Assembly (NCBI GenBank): GCA_964495375.1
Contig: CAZBWM010000009.1
Location: 72,509-136,508, forward strand
Length of the DNA: 64,000 nt
Direction: 5' to 3'
Source of the DNA: JAIESQ01 sp964495375
GTDB taxonomy: Bacteria > Planctomycetota > Planctomycetia > Pirellulales > JAEUIK01
Shown: piece after piece, positions 9,422 to 18,203 of the stretch
How positions within the stretch are numbered: the first letter of the stretch is position 1
Layout of the letters: each line of letters opens with the position of its first letter
Translations under genes and position numbers: made by a program
Notes under the pieces: model-generated
Databases searched by the model: none
What the model was told of the DNA's origin: nothing
The model's input: only the letters and a program-made list of their open reading frames with translations

Positions 9422-11137
9422 TTATCGAACGGCCGCCTCGCAGTTAATAAGACCAGCTCCCTGGCAGGTCCGCGGATGCCCTAAAGTCTGTGCTGTGCTG
9501 CGGATTCTATCGAAAACGCCGACCTGATCGAGACTTGGCCAGCGCGACAGAATCAAAGCGGCCAGCCCGGAAACCTGCGGCGCGGCCCCCGAAGTTCCCC
9601 AGCCGTTAATGAGCACTTTGGCCTGATTGCCGTGCAGGACACGGCCGTAAGCCGGAGTGGGAGCGGTAACATCGGGCTTGTCATTGCAGTCAACTTGGCC
9701 GACCCACTCGCCGGGGCCGCGGCTCGAGTACTCCCACATCTGGTTGTCTAACTTGCAGGTGGCCACGCTCAGCAAATTCGCCCGCGACTTGAATCTCCAA
9801 ATCGAGTTGGGACCGCACGGCTGTCGCGGATTGATCAGATCGTGATTGTTGCCGGCCGAGAAGATCAGCACGATGCCGGCGGCCACGGCCTCGGTGAGCG
9901 CGTTCTCGATGTCGTTGTCGCGAACCGGAGGGGTGCCGCCGAAGGGTCCCCAACTGTTGTTGGCCACGATCGGCATGCTCAAGCGTTCTTTTTCGCGGCG
10001 CAGGAAATCGTAAATCGTGGCGATCTCCGACGAGAAGTACGATGTCCGACAGGAGATGATCTTCGCCTCGGGGGCAACTCCTTCGAACTCGCTGGCTGCG
10101 TCTGTGGTGGATGCGGCCGCGATACACGCGCACATCGTGCCATGCCCCAGATCATCGGCCCAAGCGTTCGCCCCGTTGAACGAAAACTGGGAGAGCCGCC
10201 GGTGCGGCGGGAATTCCGGACGACGGCCATCGATTCCGGAATCGACAATCGCAATCGCGACGCCGGCGCCGCGCGAGTCCGCCCACGCTTCGCGAGCGCG
10301 AATGCGCGCGAGCACGTCATCGAGGGAAGCCTGGGCTTCGTGGTCCGCGGCAGAATCAAGCCCCAGGTCGGCCCAGGAGTCTTCCCACGAATACTGGAAG
10401 TCAGGCTCAACCTCGACATGGTACTCACGTTCGAGCTGACTGAGGACTGCATTTGCCGACGCGCTGCGCGCGCCCGTCCGGCCCACCGGCAGTTCCAACG
10501 CAATAAAGCGGCGCTCACGATTAACGACGGGAGGCCTGGTGGGCCCTTGCGCCGCCATCGCGGCATCCATCGCCTCGGGATCTGGAAAGCGGATTTTCAC
10601 CCGCGTCGTCGGTTTTGCTTTCGACATCTCCTCCCCTCGCGACTTGTGGATGGACGGACCGGAGCGCGACAAAGTACGGATCGCCGCTGCGGATTCCGGT
10701 TCGCTCATTGCGACGAAGCCAAATCCGCGGCTGGCCGTCCGCTTAGTTTCGAGAACGTCCAGCTCGACGCACGCCTTGATGCTCTGGAGCTCATAGAGCG
10801 TGGCCGTTGTCAGCCGAAGCGTGAACTCAGTACCAATCTTGGGCACGAGCCGCCGCTGACAGCGACGTTGGAAACGGCCGACGTAGTAGCGCACGCCGAT
10901 CAAGGTGCCATCGAGGGTGCGATCGCCGCGCCGCGCGAGGCGCCGATATTTGGCATCGCGCAATAGCAATCGCCGCAGAGTGATGGCGCCGCGCTGCCGG
11001 CGCGGGCGCCCGACGACCTGCACCTGCACGGTGCGGCCGATGGCCGCAACCAGGTTCGGCGGCAAGCTCCGCGCTTTTTTACGCTTGGCTCGCCGTTTGG
11101 TGGCTGACGCCACCGATGATTCGACTACCCCTGGCAT
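9422..11137 (-). CDS. Subtilisin-like serine protease (peptidase S8)
   Basis: The catalytic triad is intact: Asp in AIVDSGIDG (about residue 295 of the long form), His in DLGHGTMCACIAA (about 330) and Ser in GWGTSGAAPQVSG (about 517); the oxyanion Asn is in FSAGNNHD. The serine motif is GTSGAAP rather than the common GTSMAAP. No signal peptide is seen, so an intracellular protease is possible. Two starts are plausible: 11137 (571 residues, GGGGAG upstream) or 10627 (401 residues, MSKAKPTTRVKIRF, behind GAGGGGAGGAG). The extra 170 residues are Arg-rich and unrecognised, but keep high third-position GC, so they look translated. VEPDFQYSWED before the catalytic domain marks a propeptide end. Confidence 0.85.
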   Translation of the reverse strand: MPGVVESSVASATKRRAKRKKARSLPPNLVAAIGRTVQVQVVGRPRRQRGAITLRRLLLRDAKYRRLARRGDRTLDGTLIGVRYYVGRFQRRCQRRLVPKIGTEFTLRLTTATLYELQSIKACVELDVLETKRTASRGFGFVAMSEPESAAAIRTLSRSGPSIHKSRGEEMSKAKPTTRVKIRFPDPEAMDAAMAAQGPTRPPVVNRERRFIALELPVGRTGARSASANAVLSQLEREYHVEVEPDFQYSWEDSWADLGLDSAADHEAQASLDDVLARIRAREAWADSRGAGVAIAIVDSGIDGRRPEFPPHRRLSQFSFNGANAWADDLGHGTMCACIAAASTTDAASEFEGVAPEAKIISCRTSYFSSEIATIYDFLRREKERLSMPIVANNSWGPFGGTPPVRDNDIENALTEAVAAGIVLIFSAGNNHDLINPRQPCGPNSIWRFKSRANLLSVATCKLDNQMWEYSSRGPGEWVGQVDCNDKPDVTAPTPAYGRVLHGNQAKVLINGWGTSGAAPQVSGLAALILSRWPSLDQVGVFDRIRSTAQTLGHPRTCQGAGLINCEAAVR

Positions 11138-11273
11138 CCACGTTCTCCCCAGGCAAACAACCAGTTGGTTTGCGACGTGATGCGAAGCTTGTGCGAGAAC
11201 ACAAGTCGACCGCGCACGGATTGTGCGAGGGGGAGGGGGCCGAGTTCAAGGCGAAGTTGGCACAAGTTCGCCG

Positions 11274-11299
11274 GGGTATGACAGACAGTTGTCATACCC
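11274..11299. promoter_or_regulatory. Perfect 10-bp inverted repeat, operator-like or terminator
   Basis: GGGTATGACA, a 6-base loop, then TGTCATACCC. It lies 39 bases beyond the stop of the leftward stator-like operon and 137 bases before the leftward subtilase start. No T-run follows on either strand, so an operator (TGACA-N6-TGTCA) is as likely as a terminator. Confidence 0.4.
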
Positions 11300-11337
11300 T
11301 AAAGGCGAAGTGCGCGGCCTTCAGAGGCTGGGCGGGC

Positions 11338-12309
11338 CTACTCCGCCGCCGATTTCGTGCCAGACGGGCTGCCGCCGATCTGCTTGCCGTCGGGCATCGG
11401 TCGCCCCGCAACGCTGAAGCCCGCCTGGTAAAGCTCTTCTTTCATCCGCCGATAGGCGTTGAAGCTGTCGCTGTAGGTCCATAGCGTGATGGTCGTGGCG
11501 GCCGGGCGATGCTGGCCCAACCGCGCACGTAGCTCGGAGTTCGGCCCCAGCGCCTGTTCCAAGGTTTCACCCAGCCCTGGCGAGATCGGCACGAACTCGC
11601 ACTGCCGCAATCGCGCGTAGTTGCCGATCCGCTCGAACGTGTAGCGCATGCGAAAGCCGTCGATGGGGCCGCAACTGTCGGAGACTTCGGTCGCGTCGGC
11701 CAGCCGATGCTGCACGCGGCGAATTTCGCCCGGCAAGCGCCCCTCGAATTCGTTGATTGGCACGTAAGCGATCCGCCCCCCGCGCAACTGAAGATGCAGT
11801 TCTTTGCCGGTGACGGTTTTGGAAATGGGGGTCGGATAGCTGGTCACTTTGATGCTGGGGCGCTTCCCCTGCTCGGTCGCGTTCAACTGCCCGAGCATTT
11901 CGTGCAACTGCCGCTCGGCCTCGCTGGCCGAACGGCGCAAATCGAATTCGGCGTGCTGCCCGGCGTCGAGCTTCAGCTTTTTATCGTCGAGCTCGCGGCG
12001 CCGCGCGGCCACGGCGTAGGCCAACTGCGAGCGTTCGTGGGCTCGCGCCGCGGCCTCGCGTTTCAGGCGCTCGATGTCGTCGGCCAGATGGAGCACGTCC
12101 CCTTCGAGGGCGTCCGTCTCCGATTCGAGCGCTGCCAGCTCGGTGGAAGCTGCCGGAGCGGCGTCAGCCGGCGCCGGCACGGCCGCGTTCTTCGCGCGCA
12201 TGCCGGCGATCAGCACTAGGATGATCATGATGCCCACGGTATTGCAGATGACATCCAGGAAGGAGTCACCTCCGAAGGCGTCGCCTTGTTCGGGGATTCG
12301 TCGGCTCAC
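11338..12309 (-). CDS. Single-pass membrane protein with coiled coil, MotB/ExbD-like third gene of a stator-like operon
   Basis: A 323-residue protein that starts at a GTG overlapping the upstream stop (GTGA). The N-terminus DSFLDVICNTVGIMIILVLI places an Asp at the entry of the only membrane helix (about residues 14-36), the position of the proton-carrying Asp in MotB/ExbD/ZorB proteins. Residues 60-130 form a Glu/Arg-rich coiled coil (LESETDALEGDVLHLADDIE). The C-terminal 180 residues are globular, with LHLQLRGGRIAYVPINEFE and a terminal Pro/Gly/Lys-rich end; no OmpA peptidoglycan-binding motif was seen. It probably works with the two genes upstream. A longer frame to 12507 only overlaps the previous gene and was not used. 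Exact role unknown. Confidence 0.7.
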   Translation of the reverse strand: MSRRIPEQGDAFGGDSFLDVICNTVGIMIILVLIAGMRAKNAAVPAPADAAPAASTELAALESETDALEGDVLHLADDIERLKREAAARAHERSQLAYAVAARRRELDDKKLKLDAGQHAEFDLRRSASEAERQLHEMLGQLNATEQGKRPSIKVTSYPTPISKTVTGKELHLQLRGGRIAYVPINEFEGRLPGEIRRVQHRLADATEVSDSCGPIDGFRMRYTFERIGNYARLRQCEFVPISPGLGETLEQALGPNSELRARLGQHRPAATTITLWTYSDSFNAYRRMKEELYQAGFSVAGRPMPDGKQIGGSPSGTKSAAE

Positions 12310-14717
12310 CACTGCCACCAGCGTTTCTTCTTGGCCCGGGCGACGGGCGGATTCACTTGCTTGTCGCGGACGTCGATGCCCGAGCTGGCCATCAGTCGCT
12401 TGAGGTCGGCTGCGCGGGCCTGACCATCGGCCGTGGTGTCGAGCACCAGCACGGGATGCCAGTACATGCCGTGTCCGGCCAGGCCCCATGAGGTGATGTG
12501 ATCCCAAACGCCGGTCAGCAGGTCGTCGATCGAGTCTTCGGTATGTTCGCCCAGCGGGACCGCGCGAACTTGCTTGCCGGAGCCATCGTCGGCCAAGATC
12601 ACCAGGCTCGACTGGCTGCAGCGAATCATCACCGGTCGTGTGACGGGGGCGACGCGCCGCATCTCGGTCGGCACAGCCCAGTTCTTGCCACGATGCTCGG
12701 CCATGCTGCCGGCCGGCGGCGACTTGCTCACGGACGGCGCGCCCCCAGACGTGCCACCGGCGCCGCTCCTACCTCCTGACGCGCCGCTGGAACTGGGGGA
12801 CGTAACCGATGTACCGCCTGGCGCGCCGCTGCGCGCTGATGACGTACCGTACGAATCCAATGGCGAAGAAAAGGGATTGCGAGCGTCGGGTGCGCCGGGC
12901 TGTCCGCCACGCGAGGGTCCGCCAGAATCGGGATTCGACGCGTTGGTTAGCTGTGTACCGTTGGGATCGCCGCCTGACGAAGTTCCACCGCCGGACGCGG
13001 TATCGCCCCCCGCGGCGCCTGGTGCGCCACCGGGCGCAGCGAGTTTAGGACCGTCGGCCGCTCCGCCAGTGCTAGACTCCGATCCCGCGCCTCCTGAACC
13101 GGTACCGTTTGCGCTGCCGTTTGCGCCGCTATTCGAATCATTGGCAGCGGCGCCTGCGGCAAAGCCTGCGGCACCAGCGGCTGCCATCTGACCGGTGCCG
13201 TTGGGGTCGCCTGTGTTCTGCCCACTACCGTTCGGGTCGCTGCCGTTTTGGCTGTTGCCGTTCTGTCCGGCTGTCTGATTGCCAGTTGAATTGCCGCTGC
13301 CGGAGCCGGCGAAGCTTCCACCGCTTGCGGCGCCACCGCCGGGGCTGCCACCCGACGCGAAACCTTCGGTCCCTGTCCCCGATCCCGACGTCATCGGCCC
13401 GCCGGGCCCCATCGGCCCGCCTGGTGTCGACGAACCGAGCGTGGCCTCGCCGGGGTACAGGCCACCGTCGTTTCCGCCCATCAGGCTATGTCCGCCCGCG
13501 GGTCCACCTTGAAATGCTCCGCCGGGGTATGTCGATCCTGTGCCGCTCCCCTGAATGCCGGATCCTGGGCCCCCTTGGCCGAGCGCCGAGCCGGCGGCGC
13601 CAGCGGCCGCGGCTGTTCGACTCGCAGGATTTGATTGCGGATACGGATCGAAGTACCCGCCGCGACCATTGCGCGCCGCGCCATACTTGCGATGCCCGGG
13701 GCGGTCCTCTGGGGGCAGTTCTTCATCGGCGACAATTCCGCCCTGCGACGACGCGCGGTATTGCCGCCCGACGCTTTGCCCCTGCAAGCGCGGCATCATC
13801 ATCGCCAGCTCGCGCTGCTGGACGCGGGCTTCTGCGACGGCGGTTTCCTCGGTGCGCGCCAGCTCGGTGTCAGGAGCTTTGAAGTCGAGCTTCCAGTCGG
13901 CGTCGACCAGTTCATAACCGAAATCGGATCCCCAACTCTCCAGCGCAGCGCGGGCCATCCAGTAAGCCATGATGCCGTCGGGACGGACCAGCAGCAGCGG
14001 ATAGGGCTCGCCCATCTCGCCGGCGTTTGTGCGGCGATTGCGGGCCATGTGTTCGCGGGCGGCTCGTAGCGCCGAAGCCAACGGATTGCTCGGGCCCAGC
14101 GGGCCCTCGAAATCCTCGGCCGTCAGCACGACCCCTTCGGGCTGCAGCACGACGCGATCGTTGCGGCACTCGATGTACAGGGGCGGGCGACCGGTCGAGT
14201 TCGGCCCCAAGTAAGGAATGATCGAATACGACGTCGGCTGCGCTTCAAGTTGCTGCCGGGCGCGGAGCAACTTGGCCTGTGTCTCGCTGATCTGCAAATT
14301 GATCGCGGCGACGCGGGCAGCCAGTTCGCGCTTCTGGTTTTCATCGGTCGAAGCGAGCTGATCGAGTTGAGCCTGGGCGCGCTCCAGCCCGTCGAGCTCG
14401 GCGCGGAGCGCGCGGGCGTGTTCTTCAAAGTGGCCCAGCTCGAGGCGCCGCTCGCTGAGCTCGGCTTGCGTGCGATCGCGCTGAGCGGTGAGTTGCTCGC
14501 GCCGCCAATCAAGCTCTTCGCGGCGGGCCTTTTCTTCGGCAGCGGATGCCGCCGCTACTGGCGCGGTGAGCTTGACTTGCGCACTGGCCTGAGCGCGCGC
14601 GTGCCTGGCGATGACCACCAGCAACAGAATCAGCGCTCCCATCATGCACAAGAGCACGGCCAAGAAGGGGAAAAGCTGAACCGAATTGGAATCGCTTCGC
14701 GCGCGAGCCCGCGTCAT
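12306..14717 (-). CDS. Large single-pass membrane protein with coiled coil and Gly/Ser/Asn-rich linker
   Basis: An 803-residue protein that overlaps both neighbours by 4 bases. One helix near residues 14-38 (FPFLAVLLCMMGALILLLVV), without an acidic residue, is followed by a coiled coil (about 55-165), a globular part (SIIPYLGPNSTGRPPLYIEC onward, to about 320), then some 280 residues of low-complexity Gly/Ser/Asn/Pro with repeated NGSGQN and DPNGTGQ units, and a C-terminal globular domain (WAVPTEMRRVAPVTRPVMIR to the end, RAKKKRWWQW). The layout recalls ExbD/MotB partners in topology only. The linker is long enough to span a periplasm, but extracytoplasmic orientation is inferred. No enzyme motif recognised. 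Confidence 0.7.
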   Translation of the reverse strand: MTRARARSDSNSVQLFPFLAVLLCMMGALILLLVVIARHARAQASAQVKLTAPVAAASAAEEKARREELDWRREQLTAQRDRTQAELSERRLELGHFEEHARALRAELDGLERAQAQLDQLASTDENQKRELAARVAAINLQISETQAKLLRARQQLEAQPTSYSIIPYLGPNSTGRPPLYIECRNDRVVLQPEGVVLTAEDFEGPLGPSNPLASALRAAREHMARNRRTNAGEMGEPYPLLLVRPDGIMAYWMARAALESWGSDFGYELVDADWKLDFKAPDTELARTEETAVAEARVQQRELAMMMPRLQGQSVGRQYRASSQGGIVADEELPPEDRPGHRKYGAARNGRGGYFDPYPQSNPASRTAAAAGAAGSALGQGGPGSGIQGSGTGSTYPGGAFQGGPAGGHSLMGGNDGGLYPGEATLGSSTPGGPMGPGGPMTSGSGTGTEGFASGGSPGGGAASGGSFAGSGSGNSTGNQTAGQNGNSQNGSDPNGSGQNTGDPNGTGQMAAAGAAGFAAGAAANDSNSGANGSANGTGSGGAGSESSTGGAADGPKLAAPGGAPGAAGGDTASGGGTSSGGDPNGTQLTNASNPDSGGPSRGGQPGAPDARNPFSSPLDSYGTSSARSGAPGGTSVTSPSSSGASGGRSGAGGTSGGAPSVSKSPPAGSMAEHRGKNWAVPTEMRRVAPVTRPVMIRCSQSSLVILADDGSGKQVRAVPLGEHTEDSIDDLLTGVWDHITSWGLAGHGMYWHPVLVLDTTADGQARAADLKRLMASSGIDVRDKQVNPPVARAKKKRWWQW

Positions 14718-16012
14718 GCCGCATTCGTCTCCACACGCTTGCCGGCTAGCGACACCTGGCTGATGGGCCGCGACGCATTCCCCATCCGGGCGCCAAGCAA
14801 CTGGATGGCGGCCGACAGGTTGATCAACGTTTCTTCAAAATTGTGCGCGCCCGACAAGCTCGACAAGTTGCGATTGAGCGTGTCCTCGAGCCGGGCGATC
14901 TGACCCGTGGCGTCGACAACGCGCAGCAAGATATCGGACTGCCGCGTGAGCTCGGCTTGCTGCCCGCGGCTCGCTTCGGCCGCATTGGCGAGCGCTGCCT
15001 GCATGCGCAGCCAACTGTCCTGATTGTGCGCAGCCGCCGCTTGCGTGGCGTCGGCCAGGTCGACTGCGAAGCTTTTCAGGCTGGTCGATAGCGCGGCAGT
15101 CAGCGCGGCTTCAACCTGTTGTTGTGAACCGCTGGCCAACTGGCTCCAGTGCTGATGGGCCGCGTCGATCGTGGCTTGCCAGAGCTCGCTTTGCCGTTGG
15201 ACGAGCCGCTCGGTGGCGTTGACCACCGCGTCGGCCATGCGGCGCACGGCGACGAGCTGTGGATCGGTCGAGGTGCCGAGCTGCTCGAAGCGGCCACCCA
15301 ATTCGGCGATCGTGCAGTTATCGACGGCGACCAGCAGCCGCTGCTCGGCCCGATCGGTGAGGAACTGGCCGAACATCAACACCATCGAAAGCGCCAGCGC
15401 CAGGGCCGTCGTATCGAAGGCGACGCCCAGGCCGTAGGTCACGTCGGGGAGCGATTCTTCGAGCGACTCGGGCGAGAGATTGGCGATGGCCAGCGTGATC
15501 CCCATCACCGTCCCCAAGAAGCCCAAAATGGGAATCGCCCAAACGATGATCCGCATCAGGGCATAGGTGCCATGCAGGCGCACGGCGTCGCTTTCTGCGA
15601 GGTATTTCAAGTCTTCTTCGAGCGTATCGGCCGAACCCTTGCGGCGCACGACTTCCAGCGCGTCGCGCAGCCGGCTGGCAAACCACGATCGCTGCACGCC
15701 AGCGGACAGGCCATCCAGAGCCGCCAACAACGGCACACAAGTGTCGATCGATTCGCCTTGCGCGCGGGGCGCCGGCAGCAAGCGCTTGCGCGCCAGCGGC
15801 CATTGTTCGACGACGTCCAGGCATTTGAACACGAGCGTCGCCAGCCCGATGAAGAACAGCACCATCGACACGTACTCGACCGGATGCCCGGTGAAGTAGC
15901 GGTCAACGTAGGGGGCCTGCCAGATATCGGTTTCGATCGGCACGTAAAAGGCGATCGAGGCCGCGGAGCCCCAGACGATGGGGGAGCGAACGACGCGCGA
16001 CAGAAACGGCAT
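14714..16012 (-). CDS. MotA/TolQ/ExbB-like proton-channel protein
   Basis: A 432-residue inner-membrane protein with four hydrophobic segments: near residues 10-28, 42-65, 165-190 and 210-235. The signature ILGFLGTVMGITLAIANL in the third and AFDTTALALALSMVLMF in the fourth are classical for the MotA/TolQ/ExbB channel family. A long C-terminal helical tail (about 240-430) with ERLVQRQSELWQ and heptad character follows. It is the first gene of a three-gene operon with ATGA and GTGA overlaps, so the three subunits are likely translated together. An alternative GTG at 16024 has a better-placed AAGGA. Family membership is clear; what the motive force drives is not. Confidence 0.8.
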   Translation of the reverse strand: MPFLSRVVRSPIVWGSAASIAFYVPIETDIWQAPYVDRYFTGHPVEYVSMVLFFIGLATLVFKCLDVVEQWPLARKRLLPAPRAQGESIDTCVPLLAALDGLSAGVQRSWFASRLRDALEVVRRKGSADTLEEDLKYLAESDAVRLHGTYALMRIIVWAIPILGFLGTVMGITLAIANLSPESLEESLPDVTYGLGVAFDTTALALALSMVLMFGQFLTDRAEQRLLVAVDNCTIAELGGRFEQLGTSTDPQLVAVRRMADAVVNATERLVQRQSELWQATIDAAHQHWSQLASGSQQQVEAALTAALSTSLKSFAVDLADATQAAAAHNQDSWLRMQAALANAAEASRGQQAELTRQSDILLRVVDATGQIARLEDTLNRNLSSLSGAHNFEETLINLSAAIQLLGARMGNASRPISQVSLAGKRVETNAA

Positions 16013-16546
16013 GGGTGCAGCCACGGTAGCGGTTTCCTTCGAGGGACTTGCGGTTGCTAGCAACTGCCTGGCGCGGGGCCGGGCGGGCCTTTCTCTACCG
16101 AACCCTTGGCACGGCGGCAACGTCGAAACGCCTCCGGTCGCGCGGCCCGCTCGAGCGCGCATCGCCGCCTGACGGCAGCACTCGCCAGCGGCATAATCGG
16201 CGCGATCGGCAAACTCGATTGAGCAAATGCCCGCAGGCTCACTTGCTAGCGCCCTGGCGCCGCGCTTTGGGAAACCTGGGATAGGAGTTGGCGGCTTGCT
16301 GGTGCTCGTGTGTCGAGCTTCGCGCCAGTCTGACAGCAGTTTGCGAAGCTTCGGGCTCGCGCCGGCACATCAGTCGCGGGCAGCGCGCACGGCCGATTGG
16401 CCAGCCGGGTGGTCGCGATTTTTTGCGGCGGTTTTTTTTGCACGGGGCGCTAGCATGGTTTCTAATGCCGGGCGAAGCTGGCGGGTCGCCGTGGAGGTCC
16501 CCCGCGGGGGCACCAAGCCGCAATGAACTCTGTGGAGGAATGAACC
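16013..16546. other. Intergenic region between divergent genes
   Basis: About 530 bases separating the leftward stator-like operon from the rightward DUF3500 gene, presumably holding both promoters. T-rich runs are seen near 16418-16440 (two tracts of six to eight T). GGAGGA directly precedes the ATG at 16547. No gene or tRNA was seen. Confidence 0.4.
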
Positions 16547-17599
16547 ATGTCGAGCAACCAACGATCGTGCCCCGACTGCTCCAGCCCGGCCACGGGCCTG
16601 GTGCGACGCGACTTTCTGAAGGCGGCCGGTGTCGCCGTGGGGGCGGCCTCGGCCTGGCCTTTGATGTCGCATGCTGCGGACGACGCGACCGCGGTCACGG
16701 CCCCCAGCAGCCCGGAGAGCCTGGTCAAGGTGCTCTACGAGAAGCTCTCGCCGGGGCAGCGCGAGAAGGTCTGCTACGCGTGGGAACACATGGACCCCGA
16801 GCGCGGCTTGCTCCGCACGCGCGTCGCCAACAACTGGCATATCAACGACAAGGTGATCAACAGCGAGTTCTATACCGACGAGCAGCGCGACGTCATCCGC
16901 AAGATCTTCGAGGGGATGGTGCAGCCTGAGTGGATCAGCAAGTTTGATCAGCAGCTCGAAGACGACGCGGGCGGATTCGGCAACGAGCAGAACATCGCGA
17001 TCTTCGGCACGCCCGGCGATGGCAAGTTCGAGTTCGTGATGACGGGCCGACACATGACCATGCGCTGCGACGGCAACTCGGCCGAGCACGTGGCCTTCGG
17101 CGGCCCGATTTTCTATGGGCACGCGGCCCGCGGTTTCAACGAGCAGGCCGATCACCCCGGCAACGTTTTCTGGCCGCAGGCCGTGGCCGCCAATGGCTTG
17201 TATGGCATGCTCGATGGTCGTCAGCAGAAGCTGGCGCTGGTGGATACCTCGCCGGATGAAACGCAAAGCGGTTTCCGCAAGGCCGGCGAAGCGTTCCCTG
17301 GTATTCCGGTCACCGAGCTATCGACCGATCAGAAGGACGAGCTGCAAAAGGTGCTCGCCAAGCTGGTCGAGCCGTATCGCCAAGGCGACCGCGACGAAGT
17401 GGCAAGCTGCCTGAAAGCGCAAGGTGGGCTCGATCGTTGTTCGCTCGCCTTTTACAAGGACAAGGATGTCGGTAACGACGGCCGCTGGGACAACTGGCGC
17501 CTGGAAGGGCCGGCTTTCGTCTGGTACTTCCGCGGCGCCCCGCACGTGCACGTGTGGGTGAACGTGGCCGACGACCCGAGCGTGGCGCTGAACGCGTAG
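16547..17599 (+). CDS. Tat-exported DUF3500 family protein
   Basis: A 350-residue protein behind a strong GGAGGA site. A twin-arginine signal (VRRDFLKAAGVAVGAA, about residues 23-40) shows it is exported folded. A short Cys-containing lead (CPDCSS) precedes it. The body matches the DUF3500 family, with the terminal region WRLEGPAFVWYFRGAPHVHV being characteristic, and with several conserved His residues (GRHMTMRC, HVHVWVNV) that could bind a metal. Biochemical function of the family is not established. It stands alone, convergent with the exonuclease gene 43 bases downstream. Confidence 0.8.
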   Translation: MSSNQRSCPDCSSPATGLVRRDFLKAAGVAVGAASAWPLMSHAADDATAVTAPSSPESLVKVLYEKLSPGQREKVCYAWEHMDPERGLLRTRVANNWHINDKVINSEFYTDEQRDVIRKIFEGMVQPEWISKFDQQLEDDAGGFGNEQNIAIFGTPGDGKFEFVMTGRHMTMRCDGNSAEHVAFGGPIFYGHAARGFNEQADHPGNVFWPQAVAANGLYGMLDGRQQKLALVDTSPDETQSGFRKAGEAFPGIPVTELSTDQKDELQKVLAKLVEPYRQGDRDEVASCLKAQGGLDRCSLAFYKDKDVGNDGRWDNWRLEGPAFVWYFRGAPHVHVWVNVADDPSVALNA

Positions 17600-17642
17600 G
17601 CACTTGTGCGGCGCTTGCCGGACGGCGCTCGCATCGCGCGTT

Positions 17643-18203
17643 CTATTGTAGTGCCTGGCGGCCAGCCGCCAGCAGGTTGCAGAACAGCGCGCCCTGTCCA
17701 ATCGCGTCGTCGAGCGCGACGTGCGTGTGCGGCAAGTCGTCGAACCACCGCCGCGGCATATTGCGCTTCGTCGACTGGCGATACTCGATCCCCAGCACGG
17801 CCATCGCATAGCTTTTGATGTCCAGGGCCGAGTGCGAAAAGGGGCTCTCGCCGGCGAACCGCATCAAGTACCAGTAAACGAACATGAAGTCGTATGCCGC
17901 CGGGTACGCGACAAACACCGGTTTGCCGGGGAGCGACTTGAGCCAGGCGACATACTGCGGCATCACTTCGGCCGGTTCGCGCACATCCGCGCGGCAGGCC
18001 GCCCACGCCTCCGGCTGACCGCGCCACCAGGCCATCGTCTTGGCGTCCCCTTGCGCGCCGGCCAACGTGGCCAGATTCGCCGAGTACGTGCCGACCAGCG
18101 TTTTGTCGGGCAGAAAGGCGGCCGACGCGAAACTCAGCATCGAGTGTGGACCGGGGATCGGACCATCGGCTTCGACATCGGTGCTGACGTAAATCTCCAT
18201 CAT
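17643..18203 (-). CDS. DEDD-family 3'-5' exonuclease-like protein
   Basis: A protein of about 186 residues with the three exonuclease motifs: STDVEADGP near the N-terminus (first Asp and Glu), AYPAAYDFMFVYWYL (middle Asp) and HVALDDAIGQGALF at the end (His and last Asp, the DEDDh type). Members remove nucleotides from DNA or RNA 3' ends; oligoribonuclease-like and DnaQ-like proteins share this size. ATGATG at 18203/18200 offers two starts; a longer frame to 18398 adds residues unlike the fold. Substrate unknown. It converges with the DUF3500 gene. Confidence 0.75.
   Translation of the reverse strand: MMEIYVSTDVEADGPIPGPHSMLSFASAAFLPDKTLVGTYSANLATLAGAQGDAKTMAWWRGQPEAWAACRADVREPAEVMPQYVAWLKSLPGKPVFVAYPAAYDFMFVYWYLMRFAGESPFSHSALDIKSYAMAVLGIEYRQSTKRNMPRRWFDDLPHTHVALDDAIGQGALFCNLLAAGRQALQ

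Noticed and set aside
9842..10966. Open frame of 374 codons on the plus strand opposite the subtilase
   Set aside because: It overlaps the catalytic Asp/His region of the S8 protease on the minus strand; composition is Arg/Gly-rich and unrecognisable.
11338..16012. Zorya-type defence system
   Set aside because: The MotA-like plus membrane-partner pair resembles ZorA/ZorB, but neither partner shows an OmpA-like domain and no ZorC/D/E-like helicase or nuclease is adjacent. Recorded as an unassigned stator-like operon.
15149..16060. Open frame of 303 codons on the plus strand opposite the MotA-like gene
   Set aside because: The sense protein has family signatures and operon overlaps; the antisense product is Arg/Gln/His-rich.
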